The notes beneath the pieces were generated by a model. It was not told the DNA's origin. It ran no database searches and saw only the letters and a list, made by a program, of their open reading frames with translations. The position numbers and the translations under genes were made by a program. Positions 4,829 to 5,397 of a stretch of 5,397 nt of DNA are shown piece after piece (position 1 is the stretch's first letter; each line of letters begins with the position of its first letter). The stretch comes from Propionibacteriales bacterium (GTDB taxonomy: Bacteria; Actinomycetota; Actinomycetes; Propionibacteriales; Propionibacteriaceae). The DNA lies in assembly GCA_017882655.1 (NCBI GenBank), contig JADGPB010000202.1:1-5397 (forward strand), read 5' to 3'.

Positions 4829-5397
4829 GCGACGACGGCTGGCGGCCTGGGCCACTCTCCCCTGCCGACGACGACGAGCCCGCCTTCTGGACCCGCTTCG
4901 GCAAGGTCGAGGAGGACGAGCCGGTGCGCGAACACACAGAGCACAGCACCGGATGGTTCCGTCGGCGCCCGATGACCCCGCCCGTCGGTGATCCTTCGGC
5001 GGCTCCCGGTTTCGGCACGTCCGTTCCGGCGTTCCGTACCGATCGGCCGTCCAAGCCCGAGCCGGTGCCTGAGGCCGAGATCACTCATCTGCAGCCGAGG
5101 TCGGCGCCTCCCATACCCATGCTGGAGCCTTCGCCACTGGTCGAGGAGAGCGCCCACGAGAGCGCGGCGACAACGGCATTCTCAGCCGAGGACCTCGCAC
5201 GCTCGGCCAGCTTCGACGGGCTGAGCGGCGACGATGACGCCACCCACACGTTCCAGGCGGTGAAGCCGGATCACGGTACAGGCCGACTGCTGTCGGCAAC
5301 CGCCATCATGGCCGCCGGCACCATCGTGTCGAGGGTTCTCGGGCTCGTACGAGTGGTGATGGCGGCCTGGTTGCTCGGCGCCGCGACCCGCCAGGCC
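4825..5397 (+). CDS. murJ: MurJ (MviN) lipid II flippase, N-terminal part with long cytoplasmic extension; runs off the right edge
   Basis: MurJ, a MOP-superfamily membrane protein, moves lipid II across the cytoplasmic membrane for peptidoglycan synthesis. The frame opens at the GTG at 4825, overlapping the upstream stop by 4 bp with a strong ribosome site, and is still open after 191 residues. Residues 1-152 are hydrophilic, acidic and Pro/Ser-rich with no hydrophobic stretch, so probably disordered and cytoplasmic. Residues 155-186 (LLSATAIMAAGTIVSRVLGLVRVVMAAWLLGA) are the hallmark first helix of MurJ, with the GTIVSRVLGLVR motif. Gram-negative MurJ begins almost directly at this helix, so the extension of about 150 residues is an actinobacterial trait here. 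Thr pairs at 116-117 (SAATTAFSAEDL) and 140/142 (DDATHTFQAV) could be kinase targets, which is speculation. The C-terminus, where some actinobacterial homologues carry a pseudokinase domain, is outside the window. Identification rests on one helix plus gene context, which agree. Confidence 0.9.
   Translation, partial: MSDDGWRPGPLSPADDDEPAFWTRFGKVEEDEPVREHTEHSTGWFRRRPMTPPVGDPSAAPGFGTSVPAFRTDRPSKPEPVPEAEITHLQPRSAPPIPMLEPSPLVEESAHESAATTAFSAEDLARSASFDGLSGDDDATHTFQAVKPDHGTGRLLSATAIMAAGTIVSRVLGLVRVVMAAWLLGAATRQA

Overview
The window is high-GC, densely coding bacterial DNA with GTG starts. It carries the actinobacterial neighbourhood of a CCA-adding tRNA nucleotidyltransferase, a DUF6049-type secreted protein and a MurJ flippase with a long N-terminal extension. 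This points to an Actinomycetota chromosome. A relative of Nocardioidaceae (Propionibacteriales) is my guess from style and gene content, but the family is not proven by anything I can see.

Layout. (1) Positions 1-170, minus strand: the N-terminus of an unrecognised single-pass membrane or secreted protein that runs off the left edge. (2) 259-1113, plus: a ten-helix EamA/DMT-superfamily exporter closest to RhtA (threonine/homoserine efflux). (3) 1114-1285: a convergent gap filled almost edge to edge by an inverted tandem array, three 22-bp units in one orientation and four in the other, which can fold into a long hairpin. (4) 1286-2722, minus: a complete class II CCA tRNA nucleotidyltransferase with an HD domain. 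(5) 2723-2836: a 114-bp divergent promoter region. (6) 2837-4828, plus: a DUF6049-like protein with signal peptide, large extracytoplasmic part and C-terminal membrane anchor. (7) 4825-5397 and beyond, plus: the first 191 residues of MurJ (MviN), overlapping the previous gene by 4 bp.

How the genes work together. The DUF6049 gene and murJ form one translationally coupled unit for the cell envelope: MurJ flips lipid II for peptidoglycan synthesis, and the DUF6049 protein is a membrane-anchored extracytoplasmic neighbour of unknown biochemical role. The tRNA-maturation gene is transcribed divergently from them. The NUDIX hydrolase gene often found between these two groups (mutT4 in Mycobacterium tuberculosis) is absent. 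The exporter and the left-edge gene look unrelated to this cluster.

Most worth a second look: the inverted 22-bp array, the shared spacing of TAnnnT boxes 6-8 nt before three GTG starts (likely leaderless mRNAs), the apparent excess of the tetranucleotide GTAC, and the long acidic N-terminal tail of MurJ with paired Thr motifs that resemble FHA or Ser/Thr-kinase targets. I see no clear new multi-gene system here.
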